In this document: piece by piece, positions 25,093-34,117 of the stretch
Position numbering within the stretch: the stretch's first letter is position 1
Layout of the letters: every line of letters starts with the position of its first letter
Origin: Isoptericola sp. BMS4
GTDB taxonomy: Bacteria > Actinomycetota > Actinomycetes > Actinomycetales > Cellulomonadaceae
DNA: 64,000 nt
Assembly (NCBI RefSeq): GCF_011634835.1
Contig: NZ_SIRP01000001.1
Coordinates: 2,785,511-2,849,510 of the forward strand
Reading direction: 5' to 3'
The notes under the pieces: generated by a model
Told to the model about the DNA's origin: nothing
The model's database searches: none
The model's input: only the letters and a program-made list of their open reading frames with translations
Program-made: the position numbers and the translations under genes

Positions 25093-27663
25093 TCAGCGCA
25101 CCGCCAGCCGGGCCACCTCCTCCGGCGCCAGCGCGCGGTCGAAGATGCGCACGTCGTCGACGGCGCCGTGCAGGAAGTCGACCTGCTCCCCGCCGTACTC
25201 CCCGCGCCCGATCACCGTGCTGCCCGAGGACTCGGGCGCCGTGCACACCTGCCGCTCGTCGACCTTCTCGCCGTCGACGTACAGGGCGAGCGTGCCGGCC
25301 TCCGCGTCACGCACGCCGGTCAGGTGGTACCACCGCCCGGGCTCGGGCTCGGCGGGCGACAGGGCGCGCATCCCGACGAAGCTCATGGCCCAGCGCCGGT
25401 CCTGCCCCGAGTACTGCAGGAAGAAGGCGCTGTTCGTGCCCGTGTCCTGGCTGACGACGGTCTGGAACGCGCCGCCCACCTCGTCCAGGCGCACCCACGC
25501 CGAGGCGGAGTAGCTGGCGTCGGTACGCACCAGCGGCGCCCCGGTGTCGGCCTGCCCGGCGCCCGCGAACGAGAGCGCGCCGCCGGCCACACCGTCGGTC
25601 CAGGTGGTGCCGGTCAGGGCGGCGTCGGCGTCCCCCGCCGCGTCGCCCGCCACGGCTCCGGCGCCCTCGTCGAACCGGTAGGCGTGCACCCCCTCGAGGC
25701 CCGGCGTGCCGGGGTCGACGTCCGGCGGGGCCGAGCCGCTCCCGTCGGCGGTGCGGACGATGGCCTCGTTGACGGCGCGCACCTGGTCGAAGTCCATCTT
25801 CTCGACCTGCCGGTCGTAGGTGAAGAACCCGTTGACCTCGTGCTCGACGTCGGTGATCTGGGTGTACACCGAGCCGCCGACACCGCACTGCTGGGCCGCG
25901 GTGATGACGTCCCGCTGGTTCTCGACGTACCGGCGGGTGAGCGTGGCCCGGTCCGGCGTCATCTCGTACGCGTGCCCCTCGCCGAACCACATGTGGCCGT
26001 CGACCTCGAGGCCGAACCCGCCGTGCTCGCCGTCGATCGACGCGCGCGTCGCGTCCGGCACCGGCTCCGCCGGACCGACGTACTGGTGCCAGTCGATGAC
26101 GTCACCGGCCCCGCTGTCGCCGAGCGAGGCGCAGCAGTTGACGCCGCTGTGCGCGTCCACGAGGCGCGAGGGGTCCTGCTCCTTCACCTCGCGGGCGATC
26201 CGACCGGTGGCCTCGCGGGACCACTCGGCCCAGCCCTCGTTGAACGGCACCCAGCCGATCACGGACGTCCAGCTCGAGTGCTGGTCGACCATCTCGTGCA
26301 GCTCGCGCTCGAACTGCTCCTGCGCCGCCGCCGGCGGCCGTCCGCCGGTGCGCATCGACGGCATGTCCTGCCACACGAGCAGCCCGAGCCGGTCCGCGTG
26401 GTAGAACCAGCGGTCCGGCTCCACCTTGATGTGCTTGCGCACCGTGTTGAAGCCGAGCTCCTTGTGCTGCTCGAGGTCGAACGCCAGCGCCTCGTCGGTG
26501 GGAGCGGTGTAGATCCCGTCGGGCCAGTAGCCCTGATCGAGGGTCGAGAGCAGGAAGAGGACCTCGCCGTTCAGCGTGATGCGGTTCTTGCCGTCCTCGC
26601 CCGGGGCCACGCCGATCTCCCGCATGCCGAAGTACGAGTCCACGGTGTCCACCGGCCGTCGGCCGTCGAGGAGCCGCACCCGCAGGTCGTAGAGGAACGG
26701 GTCGTCGGGCGACCAGAGGTGGGCGTCGGGCACGGGCAGGTCGAACGCCTCGCCCACGACGCCGGTCGTGCGGCTCACGGGCTTCCCGCCCGCGCGGACG
26801 ACGGCCTCCACCGTCGCGCCGTCGGCCGCTCCCCCGCCGTCGACCGTCAGCGACAGCGTCTCCGTGTCGATGTCCGGCGTCATGTCCAGCCGCTCGACGT
26901 ACGCCGGGGCGACCGGCTCGGCCCACACGGTCTGCCAGATGCCGGACGCGCCCTCGTAGAAGATGCCGCGGTCGGGCGTGCGGCGCTGCTTGCCCACCGG
27001 CTGCCAGGTGGCGTCCGTGCGGTCCGTGACGCCGACGACGACCTCCTGCGGCCCGGAGCGCGTCAGCGCGTCGGTGACGTCGGCCGAGAACCGGCCGTAG
27101 CCTCCGGAGTGCCGGGCCACCTCGTGGCCGTTGACCCACACGGTGGCCTCGTGGTCGACCGCGCCGAAGTGCAGCAGGACGCGCTGCCCGGCGGTGCGCC
27201 AGGAGGCCGGCACGTCCATCGTGCGCCGGTACCACATGTGGTCCTCGTGCCGTGCCACGCCGGAGAGGTCCGACTCGGTCGGGTACGGCACCAGGATCCG
27301 TTCGGCGAGCTCCTCGCCGAACGGCGGGGCCTCCCCCGCTGACGCCCCGGAGAACTGCCACAGGCCGTTGAGGTTGACCCAGCGCTCGCGCTCCAGCTGG
27401 GGCCGCGGGTACTCCGGCAGCGCGTTGTCCGGCGTGACCTGCGAGGTCCAGGGCGTGGGCAGCCGGGCGTCGGTGACCGGCCAGGCCCCGCCGGCGCCGT
27501 CGTCGGTCGGTGGGACGGACGACGCGGGCAGCGGTGCGGCCACGGCCAGCACCCCGCCGGTCGCGACCGCCGCGAGCGCCGCCACCAGCCGGCGACGTCG
27601 GGACGATGCTGCTCGGGGGCGGGAACCCGCCCGTGGATCGTGTGCTCTGAATCGGGACGACAA
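25093..27663 (-). CDS. Secreted glycoside hydrolase family 2 enzyme with C-terminal LamG domain
   Basis: About 856 residues. A signal peptide (RRRRLVAALAAVATGGVLAVAAP) is followed by the GH2 sugar-binding jelly roll (DHMWYRRTMDVP, AVDHEATVWVNGHEV), an immunoglobulin-like domain and a TIM barrel. The acid/base Glu lies in VIGWVPFNEGW, and the nucleophile is probably the Glu in GEHGGFG. A concanavalin/LamG domain closes the protein (SASAWVRLDEVGG, LALYVDGEKV). The likely activity is a beta-galactosidase or related exo-beta-glycosidase; the sugar is uncertain. TTG 27663 follows AGAGGTGA at good distance; GTG 27672 is the alternative. Confidence 0.85.
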   Translation of the reverse strand: MSSRFRAHDPRAGSRPRAASSRRRRLVAALAAVATGGVLAVAAPLPASSVPPTDDGAGGAWPVTDARLPTPWTSQVTPDNALPEYPRPQLERERWVNLNGLWQFSGASAGEAPPFGEELAERILVPYPTESDLSGVARHEDHMWYRRTMDVPASWRTAGQRVLLHFGAVDHEATVWVNGHEVARHSGGYGRFSADVTDALTRSGPQEVVVGVTDRTDATWQPVGKQRRTPDRGIFYEGASGIWQTVWAEPVAPAYVERLDMTPDIDTETLSLTVDGGGAADGATVEAVVRAGGKPVSRTTGVVGEAFDLPVPDAHLWSPDDPFLYDLRVRLLDGRRPVDTVDSYFGMREIGVAPGEDGKNRITLNGEVLFLLSTLDQGYWPDGIYTAPTDEALAFDLEQHKELGFNTVRKHIKVEPDRWFYHADRLGLLVWQDMPSMRTGGRPPAAAQEQFERELHEMVDQHSSWTSVIGWVPFNEGWAEWSREATGRIAREVKEQDPSRLVDAHSGVNCCASLGDSGAGDVIDWHQYVGPAEPVPDATRASIDGEHGGFGLEVDGHMWFGEGHAYEMTPDRATLTRRYVENQRDVITAAQQCGVGGSVYTQITDVEHEVNGFFTYDRQVEKMDFDQVRAVNEAIVRTADGSGSAPPDVDPGTPGLEGVHAYRFDEGAGAVAGDAAGDADAALTGTTWTDGVAGGALSFAGAGQADTGAPLVRTDASYSASAWVRLDEVGGAFQTVVSQDTGTNSAFFLQYSGQDRRWAMSFVGMRALSPAEPEPGRWYHLTGVRDAEAGTLALYVDGEKVDERQVCTAPESSGSTVIGRGEYGGEQVDFLHGAVDDVRIFDRALAPEEVARLAVR

Positions 27664-27765
27664 CGCTGTCACCTCTCCTCGGTCCACTCCGTCGTGACGA
27701 GACCACCGCACCGGGTCCGCGCGCGTCGTGCAACTCGAGACCCGCCGGGGACGCACGGCGAACGC

Positions 27766-27805
27766 ACGAGGGCCCGGCCCCGGAGTACCGGGGACGGGCC
27801 CTCGT
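27766..27805 (-). terminator. Terminator downstream of the sigma factor gene
   Basis: Outer arms ACGAGGGCCCG/CGGGCCCTCGT and inner arms CCCCGG/CCGGGG close on AGTA with one mismatch. It lies 35 bases beyond the sigma factor stop and upstream of the GH2 start. Confidence 0.85.
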
Positions 27806-27839
27806 CAGGCCGCCTGTGCGACGACGACCGCGGCGGGAA

Positions 27840-29402
27840 TCAGTCCAGGTAGTCCCGCAGCACCTGCGAGCGCGACGGGTGGCGCAGCTTCGACATCGTC
27901 TTGGACTCGATCTGCCGGATGCGCTCCCGCGTGACGCCGTAGACCTTGCCGATCTCGTCGAGCGTCTTGGGCTGGCCGTCCTGCAGGCCGAACCGCATGG
28001 AGACCACGCCGGCCTCCCGCTCCGAGAGGGTGTCGAGCACCTGGTGCAGCTGCTCCTGCAGCAGGGTGAACGACACGGCGTCCGCGGGGACGACGGCCTC
28101 GGAGTCCTCGATGAGGTCACCGAACTCGCTGTCGCCGTCCTCGCCGAGCGGGGTGTGCAGCGAGATGGGCTCGCGGCCGTACTTCTGGACCTCGACGACC
28201 TTCTCGGGGGTCATGTCGAGCTCCTTGGCCAGCTCCTCCGGGAGCGGCTCGCGACCGAGGTCCTGGAGCATCTGGCGCTGGACGCGGGCCAGCTTGTTGA
28301 TGACCTCGACCATGTGCACCGGGATACGGATGGTGCGGGCCTGGTCGGCCATCGCGCGGGTGATGGCCTGGCGGATCCACCACGTGGCGTACGTCGAGAA
28401 CTTGTAGCCCTTGGTGTAGTCGAACTTCTCGACCGCGCGGATCAGACCGAGGTTGCCCTCCTGGATCAGGTCCAGGAAGAGCATGCCGCGACCGGTGTAC
28501 CGCTTCGCCAGCGAGACGACCAGACGCAGGTTGGCCTCGAGCAGGTGGTTCTTGGCGCGCTTGCCATCGTGCGCGATCCACCGCAGGTCACGCCACATGC
28601 GCCGCTCGTCGGCGGTGGCCTTGGTGCGGTCGAAGTCGGCGTAGTCCTTCGCGAGGCGCTCCTCGGCGAACAGGCCGGCCTCGATCCGCTTCGCGAGCTC
28701 GACCTCCTGCTCGGCGTTCAGCAGCGCGACCTTGCCGATCTGCTTGAGGTAGTCCTTGACCGGGTCGGCCGTGGCCCCCGCCGTGACGACCTGCTGCGCG
28801 GGCTGGTCCTCCTCGTCGGAGTCCGAGTACACGAAGCCGGCCTGCTCGTCGTCCTTCGAGGAGCCCTTGCCCGACGTCGCGGCGGGCGCCTCGACCTCCC
28901 CGAGCTTCACCCCGGCGTCGGTGCCCTCGCCGGGCTCCGCGACGTCGTCCTTCGCCTTGCGTCCACGACCGGTGGACTTCGCCGTGCGGGTGGCCGACTT
29001 GCGGGCGGGCTTGGCCGGCGCGGTCTCGGTCGCGTCGCCCGACGGCCCTGCCTCGTTCTGCGCCGGCTCCTCGACGGCCTCGGGCGCGGGGGGCGCGGGG
29101 GGCGCGGCGGGCTGGGGCGCCGGCTTCGCGGCGGGCGCCTTCGCGCGGGTCGCCGTCGCGCGGCCGGAGGTCGCGGCCGCGACCTTGGTGGCCGACGGCA
29201 CCCCGATCTCGACCCCGGCGGTGGCGAGCGCGCGCAGCACCGCCTTCAGGCGCTTCGGGTCACCGACCGAGGCCTCCTCGCAGGCGACGCGGAAGCTCTC
29301 GGCGTCGACACGACCGGCGGCGGTGCCGCGAGCGAGCAGCTCCTGCAGAGCAGGGTGCTCGAACTCGCGGGGAAGAGCGGGGTTCTGCGCAGTGGACGCC
29401 AC
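27840..29402 (-). CDS. sigA: RNA polymerase principal sigma factor (RpoD/SigA)
   Basis: A 520-residue group 1 sigma-70 factor. It has an Ala/Pro/Lys-rich N-terminal half of about 200 residues and then region 1.2 ([17 protein letters not shown]). Region 2 includes [36 protein letters not shown] (first part [11 protein letters not shown]), region 3 follows, and region 4 ends in a helix-turn-helix ([21 protein letters not shown]). It directs housekeeping transcription. GTG 29402 follows GAAAGG by 7 bases; ATG 29420 in the same frame contains that site and is less likely. The upstream gap carries a TACAAT hexamer. The long basic N-terminus is usual for actinobacteria. Confidence 0.95.
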   Translation of the reverse strand: MASTAQNPALPREFEHPALQELLARGTAAGRVDAESFRVACEEASVGDPKRLKAVLRALATAGVEIGVPSATKVAAATSGRATATRAKAPAAKPAPQPAAPPAPPAPEAVEEPAQNEAGPSGDATETAPAKPARKSATRTAKSTGRGRKAKDDVAEPGEGTDAGVKLGEVEAPAATSGKGSSKDDEQAGFVYSDSDEEDQPAQQVVTAGATADPVKDYLKQIGKVALLNAEQEVELAKRIEAGLFAEERLAKDYADFDRTKATADERRMWRDLRWIAHDGKRAKNHLLEANLRLVVSLAKRYTGRGMLFLDLIQEGNLGLIRAVEKFDYTKGYKFSTYATWWIRQAITRAMADQARTIRIPVHMVEVINKLARVQRQMLQDLGREPLPEELAKELDMTPEKVVEVQKYGREPISLHTPLGEDGDSEFGDLIEDSEAVVPADAVSFTLLQEQLHQVLDTLSEREAGVVSMRFGLQDGQPKTLDEIGKVYGVTRERIRQIESKTMSKLRHPSRSQVLRDYLD

Positions 29403-29770
29403 AAACCGACCTTTCGGCATTCGAGGGGACGGTGCTCCGCCGTCATGGCCGAGGACTCGGTGGGCCGAGGCTCGGGCGGACACCCAATATTGTAACGGCG
29501 ACACCCGTGGCGACGCGGCACCGCAGGCTTCTGCGCCCGCCCGTGCGTCCCGTGTCACCGGTCCCACCGTGATCGTCACAACGTCCGGGGTGCCGTGAAG
29601 ATTCCCGCCGGATGCCCGCCGTGGCGCGCCTGCGCGCCTTCGTCCGCCGTCGCGCGAGCCGGCGCTCGCACCACGACACGCCCGGCGTCCGTCACGAGCG
29701 TCACACCACGTCCCGGCCCCGCGACGGCGAACCGGCCGTGGCGTCACGGCGCCGCGGCGACCTCATGGCC
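29403..29770. promoter_or_regulatory. Upstream region of sigA
   Basis: A 368-base stretch without a credible gene. TACAAT at 29494-29489 (minus strand) is the only AT-rich hexamer, in an otherwise GC-rich block, and is the best -10 candidate, about 87 bases before the GTG. I found no good TTGACA at the usual distance. A GTGA-TCG-TCAC palindrome lies at 29569-29579. The rest shows nothing I can interpret. Confidence 0.45.
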
Positions 29771-30142
29771 TCACCGCGAGGGCTTCACCGCGAGCACCGG
29801 GCACGGCGCCTCGAGAAGGATCCGCTGCGCGCCCGAGCCGAGGATGAGCTTGCCCACGGGGCTGCGGCGCCGCAGCCCGATCACGATGAGGGCGGCCGAG
29901 GCCTCGTGGGCGGCGCGGACGAGGTCCTCGGCCAGGTCGCCGGTGCCCGTGACGACGGTGTGGTCGAGGTCCTCGCCCTCCAGCCGAGACCGCGCCGCCG
30001 CCAGCGCGTCCTCGTCGGGCCGCGTGACGACGAGAGTGAGGGGGGCGCCGCGCTCGCGGGCCTCGGTCATGGCTGCGGTGAGCGCCGCCTCGCCTTCGGC
30101 GGTGCTCAGAAGTCCGACGACGATCGGGGGTTCCACGCTCAC
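29771..30142 (-). CDS. Universal stress protein domain protein
   Basis: A 123-residue UspA-like fold. The nucleotide-loop region GLRRRSPVGKLILGSGAQRILLEAPCPVLAV matches the G-2x-G-9x-G(S/T) pattern of ATP-binding members. It is shorter than typical Usp domains of about 140 residues, because the first loop is trimmed. GTG 30142 follows TAGCGT (30156-30151) by 8 bases, and GTG 30136 is in frame too. It lies upstream of sigA in the same direction with a 368-base gap. Confidence 0.8.
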   Translation of the reverse strand: MSVEPPIVVGLLSTAEGEAALTAAMTEARERGAPLTLVVTRPDEDALAAARSRLEGEDLDHTVVTGTGDLAEDLVRAAHEASAALIVIGLRRRSPVGKLILGSGAQRILLEAPCPVLAVKPSR

Positions 30143-30232
30143 ACTGCGGCACGCTACCCGACACCGCACGGCCGTGGGCGCTCCGTCGTCCCTCGCGTGG
30201 TCCCCCGTATGGCCCGCGGCCGCCCGACCGCG

Positions 30233-31603
30233 TCACGACCGCACCCAGCCCGGCGGCACCCCGGCGTCGAGCACCGCCCCGAGCAGGGCGGCGAGCCGGT
30301 ACCCCGTGTCCGCCGAGGTCGCCTCCTGGAGCCGGTGCGCCGCCCGTCCGCCGTCGCCCTGCCACCATGCCAGGAACGCCAGCAGCGTCAGCGCCGGCGC
30401 GTGCCGCCGCCGCGGCACGTGCGCCACGACCTGCTCCAGGACCAGGGTCGCGGACCTCGCCACCGCGGGGTCCGGGACGACGGCGACGCGGGGGTCGACC
30501 ACGCGCGCCACGGCACGGGCCGTGGCTGCCTCGACGCCACCGTCCGCCGCGTCCTCGCCGGCGCCCGGGCCCGGCGGCCCGTCCGGCGACGGGTGCGCGC
30601 CCCGGGCCGACGACGCGGGCACGCGGCTTCCGGGACCAGGGCGCGCGGACGCGGTACGACGGGCCACGTCCTCGCCACCAGGGACCAGCGACAGGAGCAC
30701 CGCGTCCCGCACGGCGAGGTCGCCCAGGGCCACGGCGAGGCGCCCGAGCCGTGCCGGCGGCAGCGCCGCGGCACCGGGCGGCCCCGCGTCGGCCTCGCGG
30801 GCCGCGTGCCGCACCAGCTCGCACCACAGGTCGTACCCGGCGGTCCGGCGACGTGCCCGTGCCGCCGCTCCTCCGGCGACGTCCGGCGCTCCCCCTCGCT
30901 CGGCGCCACATTCAGCATCACGTCCGGCACCGGGTTCTGCATCACGTTCGACGTCGTGCGCCCGCCCGGCGCGCTCCGCGCGGGTCGCCGCCCTCGCCGC
31001 GCGGGCGCGGCACGGTTCGGGCGCCGGCCGGATGCGGTACGCGTCCTCGGGCGAGTCCGCCACGGCGCACCCGGCGACGACGAGCGCGGCGTTGACCGCG
31101 CGGTGCTCCAGGTCGGTCGGGGGATGCCCCTCCGGAGGGCAGCACGCCGCGTCGTCGCAGTCCAGGCCGCGGTACCCGTGCGGGGACACGAGCCAGGGTT
31201 CGACGTCCGCCACCCGCTCGAGCGCCGCGAGCACGGGCTCGACGCGCGGACGGAACGTCGACGGCTCGCGCGCGGTGTGCACGGCGATGAGGAGGTCCGT
31301 GGCGCTGGTGCGGTGCAGGGCGGCGACGAGCCGGCCGACCGGGTCACTCGCGCGGTCCCGGACGGCGCCGGCAAGGTGCAAGTCGTCGAGCGCGACACGG
31401 ACGACGAGGTCGACCGTGCCACGGGCGCCGACGCAGACCACCACGAGGCTCTCGCGGGGCCGGTAGCCCAGCAGGTACGGCACGGCGGCGAGCAGGTCGC
31501 GCGACGAGCGGGCACGGACGGTGGCGACCGCGCCGTCGACCGCGTCGGACGGCCCGGTGGGATCGGGACGGGCGGAGAAGTAGGTGGCGACGGTGGGTGT
31601 CAT
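30233..31603 (-). CDS. DUF4192 family protein
   Basis: A 456-residue actinobacterial protein. DLLAAVPYLLGYRPRESLVVV at residues about 35-55 is the hallmark of DUF4192, and LTLLAFLAWWQGDGGRA near the end is also conserved. The middle has a low-complexity Arg/Ala/Glu-rich insert and a second Pro/Gly-rich one, so the protein may have two folded parts. Function is unknown. ATG 31603 was chosen because the conserved part begins soon after it; the frame is open for 26 more codons upstream. Confidence 0.8.
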   Translation of the reverse strand: MTPTVATYFSARPDPTGPSDAVDGAVATVRARSSRDLLAAVPYLLGYRPRESLVVVCVGARGTVDLVVRVALDDLHLAGAVRDRASDPVGRLVAALHRTSATDLLIAVHTAREPSTFRPRVEPVLAALERVADVEPWLVSPHGYRGLDCDDAACCPPEGHPPTDLEHRAVNAALVVAGCAVADSPEDAYRIRPAPEPCRARAARAATRAERAGRAHDVERDAEPGAGRDAECGAERGGAPDVAGGAAARARRRTAGYDLWCELVRHAAREADAGPPGAAALPPARLGRLAVALGDLAVRDAVLLSLVPGGEDVARRTASARPGPGSRVPASSARGAHPSPDGPPGPGAGEDAADGGVEAATARAVARVVDPRVAVVPDPAVARSATLVLEQVVAHVPRRRHAPALTLLAFLAWWQGDGGRAAHRLQEATSADTGYRLAALLGAVLDAGVPPGWVRS

Positions 31604-31775
31604 GCGACCGATCCCAGCCGGTCGTGCCCGTCGCGGCCCCCGGCTCGCGCACATCTGTGCGTGCCCGCCGACTGTGGGCACGGTCGCAGGGGCGGGATCC
31701 CGCCGCCGCGTGCCGGCGACGGAACGGCCGGCAACGGCCGCTGCGGTCGGTGTCGGGGCGCCGTCCGCGACCCGC

Positions 31776-31781
31776 TACGGT
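31776..31781 (+). promoter_or_regulatory. TACGGT -10 element, 7 bases before GTG 31789
   Basis: It is followed by gggcgcc and the GTG of the lipoprotein gene, a leaderless arrangement. Confidence 0.6.
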
Positions 31782-31788
31782 GGGCGCC

Positions 31789-32424
31789 GTGCGCCAGCCT
31801 CCCGTCCCCCCGGTCCCGTCGTGCGGCGGCGGCCGCACGGGCCCGGGCCGCGGTCGCGCCTCCGTCGCGGGCGTCGCGGCGGTGACGGCCCTGCTGGTCG
31901 GTGTCGTCGGGGCCTGCGGGGTCGGCGGCGTCGCCGACGGCGACCCGACGGGGACCGACGCGAGCGGCCTCACCGCCGGCAACGACGGATCCGGGCGCGG
32001 CGCGCGGGACGGGGCCGGGACGCCGTCGGCGCCACCCACGCAGCCCGACGCAGCGCTGCCCACCTTCGCGCCCGGGACCGCCGTCGGCGGGTACGCGCCC
32101 GGGTTCCCCCGCGACCTGCTCGGAGCGCCCGACGACGCGACCGTCCTGGCCAGCTCGGTGTCCGACGGCGCGGGGAAGCTGACCGACGTCACCCTCAACC
32201 TGTCGACGCAGCGCAGCGTCCAGGAGGCGCTCGACCAGCTCGCCGGGCCCCTGCGCGACGCGGGGTTCAGCGAGTCCGAGACGGCCGCGTTCTCCGGGCT
32301 CACGGCGCACACCACGTTCACCCGCGAGGCGAAGGGCGACGGCCCGGTCGAGACGGTGCTGCTCGGCGTGCTGGACGACGGCGACCGCAGGCTGGTCACG
32401 GTGAGCGGGTCCGTGGTGCGCTGA
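31789..32424 (+). CDS. Putative lipoprotein of unknown function
   Basis: A 211-residue protein. A long basic N-terminus leads into a hydrophobic segment and the lipobox-like VVGAC (about residues 39-43). A disordered Gly/Asp/Ser/Thr stretch of about 50 residues follows, then a compact domain (PRDLLGAPDDATVLASSV and a beta-rich end) that I do not recognise. It probably sits on the outer face of the membrane. It is divergent from DUF4192 and lies 42 bases before the prenyl synthase gene. Confidence 0.65.
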   Translation: MRQPPVPPVPSCGGGRTGPGRGRASVAGVAAVTALLVGVVGACGVGGVADGDPTGTDASGLTAGNDGSGRGARDGAGTPSAPPTQPDAALPTFAPGTAVGGYAPGFPRDLLGAPDDATVLASSVSDGAGKLTDVTLNLSTQRSVQEALDQLAGPLRDAGFSESETAAFSGLTAHTTFTREAKGDGPVETVLLGVLDDGDRRLVTVSGSVVR

Positions 32425-32453
32425 CCCCCTCCGGCGACGCGGGGCCGTCGGCT

Positions 32454-32459
32454 TAGGCT
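32454..32459 (+). promoter_or_regulatory. TAGGCT -10 element, 7 bases before ATG 32467
   Basis: It lies in the 42-base gap after the lipoprotein gene and gives the prenyl synthase gene its own leaderless promoter. Confidence 0.6.
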
Positions 32460-32466
32460 GTCGTCC

Positions 32467-33570
32467 ATGCCTACCGCCACCGCGCTCGTCGACCTCGAGA
32501 ACCTTCGCCACGACGTGGACGCGGCGGTCGACGGGCACATGGACGGGCTCGCCGCCGAGGTGTCGGGCATCGGCGCGTCGGCGGCCGCCCTCACCACCCA
32601 GGCCTCGGTGCTGCTCCGAGGTGGCAAGCGGCTGCGTGCGGCGTTCTGCTACTGGTCCTACCGGGCGCACGGCGGCCCGGCCGACGGACCGGGCCGCGAG
32701 GCGGCGGTCCGCGCCGGCGCCGCCCTCGAGCTCTTCCAGGCGGCCGCCCTGCTGCACGACGACGTCATGGACGCCTCCGACACCCGCCGAGGTCTCCCGA
32801 CGGCGCACCGGGCCTTCGAGGCCCGGCACGCCGAGGCGGGGTGGTCCGGCGACGCGGCACGCTTCGGGACGGCGGCCGCGATCCTCCTGGGCGACCTGTG
32901 CCTCGTCGCGTGCCAGCGGGAGATGGCGGCCGCCGTCGCGGGGCTCCCGGCGGACCGCGCGGCAGCCGCCCGCGCCCTGTTCGACGCGATGCAGACCGAG
33001 GTCGTCGTGGGCCAGTACCTGGACGTGCTCGTGCAGGCCGAGCCGTGGGGCGTCGACCCCGCGGGGGACGAGGCCCGGGCGCGGACGGTGCTGCGCGCGA
33101 AGTCCGCCCGGTACTCGGTGGAGCGCCCGCTCGTGCTGGGCGCCGTGCTGGCCGGCGCCCACGACGGCGGGGCGGCCGTGGCGGCCGCCGGGCTCCCCCT
33201 CGGCGAGGCGTTCCAGCTGCGTGACGACGTGCTCGGCGTCTTCGGGGACCCGGACGTGACCGGCAAGCCGGCAGGCGACGACCTGCGGGAGGGCAAGCGC
33301 ACCGTCCTCGTCGCCCGCACGATGGCGGGTGCCGGGCCCGACGACCGCGCGCTCCTCGCGGCGCGCCTCGGGGACCCGGGGCTCGACGAGGACGCCGTGC
33401 GCCGCCTGCGGGAGGTCATCACCGCCAGCGGCGCGCTCCCCGGCGTGGAGGAGCTGATCGCCGCGCTCACGGCCGAGGCGCTCGACGCCCTGGCCGCGGC
33501 CGACCTCGAGCAGTCCGCCCGCCGGGTGCTGGTGGACCTGGCGCACGCCGCGGTCGACCGGGCCGCCTGA
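32467..33570 (+). CDS. Polyprenyl (geranylgeranyl-type) diphosphate synthase
   Basis: A 367-residue trans-isoprenyl synthase. The first aspartate-rich motif is LLHDDVMDAS with D98-D99 and D102; the second is LRDDVLGVFGD with the following Lys in GDDLREGKR. It condenses isopentenyl diphosphate with allylic diphosphates in the cytoplasm to make C20 or longer chains for menaquinone, carotenoids or lipid carriers; the chain length cannot be read here. Position and size match idsA2 beside Rv2175c in mycobacteria, as I recall. Confidence 0.9.
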   Translation: MPTATALVDLENLRHDVDAAVDGHMDGLAAEVSGIGASAAALTTQASVLLRGGKRLRAAFCYWSYRAHGGPADGPGREAAVRAGAALELFQAAALLHDDVMDASDTRRGLPTAHRAFEARHAEAGWSGDAARFGTAAAILLGDLCLVACQREMAAAVAGLPADRAAAARALFDAMQTEVVVGQYLDVLVQAEPWGVDPAGDEARARTVLRAKSARYSVERPLVLGAVLAGAHDGGAAVAAAGLPLGEAFQLRDDVLGVFGDPDVTGKPAGDDLREGKRTVLVARTMAGAGPDDRALLAARLGDPGLDEDAVRRLREVITASGALPGVEELIAALTAEALDALAAADLEQSARRVLVDLAHAAVDRAA

Positions 33571-33634
33571 CGGGCGCTCAGGGCCGACGCCGGCGCGGGC
33601 GGCGCGAGGCCCGACGGGCCCCGCGCGTCGACGA

Positions 33635-34069
33635 TCAGGCCAGCGCCTGGGCGACCCGCCGGACCTCGTGCTTGCGTCCGGCACGCAGCGCCTCCATGGG
33701 CGCCGTCCCGATCGACTCGTCCGGCGTGAAGAGCCAGGCCAGGATCTCCGTGTCGGTCAGCCCGGCGTCCGACAGCACGAGCACGGTGCCGCGCAGCGAG
33801 GCGAGGACGTGCCGGCCGCCGCGGCCGTCGTCGTCCGGGACGAGGAACGCCGCCGGGACCTGGAACGTCCGCCGCTCCCCCCGCCGGACCCCCACGAGGA
33901 GGCGCTCGGAGACCTGGCGCCGGACCTTGCCGACGTCCACCCCCGTCTCCTCGGCGACGTCGGGCAGGGTCAGCCACCCGTCGACCAGCGCGTCGAGCTC
34001 GGCGAGGTCGTCCGAGGGGCCGTTCGTGGGGTCGTCCGGGCGTTCACCGGGAGCAGGCGTGGCACTCAC
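33635..34069 (-). CDS. Rv2175c-like DNA-binding protein
   Basis: A 144-residue protein. It has a winged helix-turn-helix (WLTLPDVAEETGVDVGKVRRQV) and a C-terminal domain with AGLTDTEILAWLFTPDE. In M. tuberculosis Rv2175c binds DNA and is phosphorylated by the kinase PknL encoded next to it. Here too the gene is divergent from a PknL-like kinase, and the two starts are 48 bases apart. GTG 34069 follows TAGGCT by 6 bases. Confidence 0.85.
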   Translation of the reverse strand: MSATPAPGERPDDPTNGPSDDLAELDALVDGWLTLPDVAEETGVDVGKVRRQVSERLLVGVRRGERRTFQVPAAFLVPDDDGRGGRHVLASLRGTVLVLSDAGLTDTEILAWLFTPDESIGTAPMEALRAGRKHEVRRVAQALA

Positions 34070-34075
34070 CGGGCC

Positions 34076-34111
34076 AGCCTACGGCCCGCGGGGGCGCCCC
34101 GCGCCTACACT
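34076..34111. promoter_or_regulatory. Back-to-back leaderless promoters of the Rv2175c-like and PknL-like genes
   Basis: TAGGCT (34081-34076, minus) lies 6 bases before GTG 34069, and TACACT (34106-34111, plus) lies 6 bases before GTG 34118. Their -35 regions must overlap, so the two genes may compete for polymerase or share a regulator. Confidence 0.6.
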
Positions 34112-34117
34112 CGTCGC

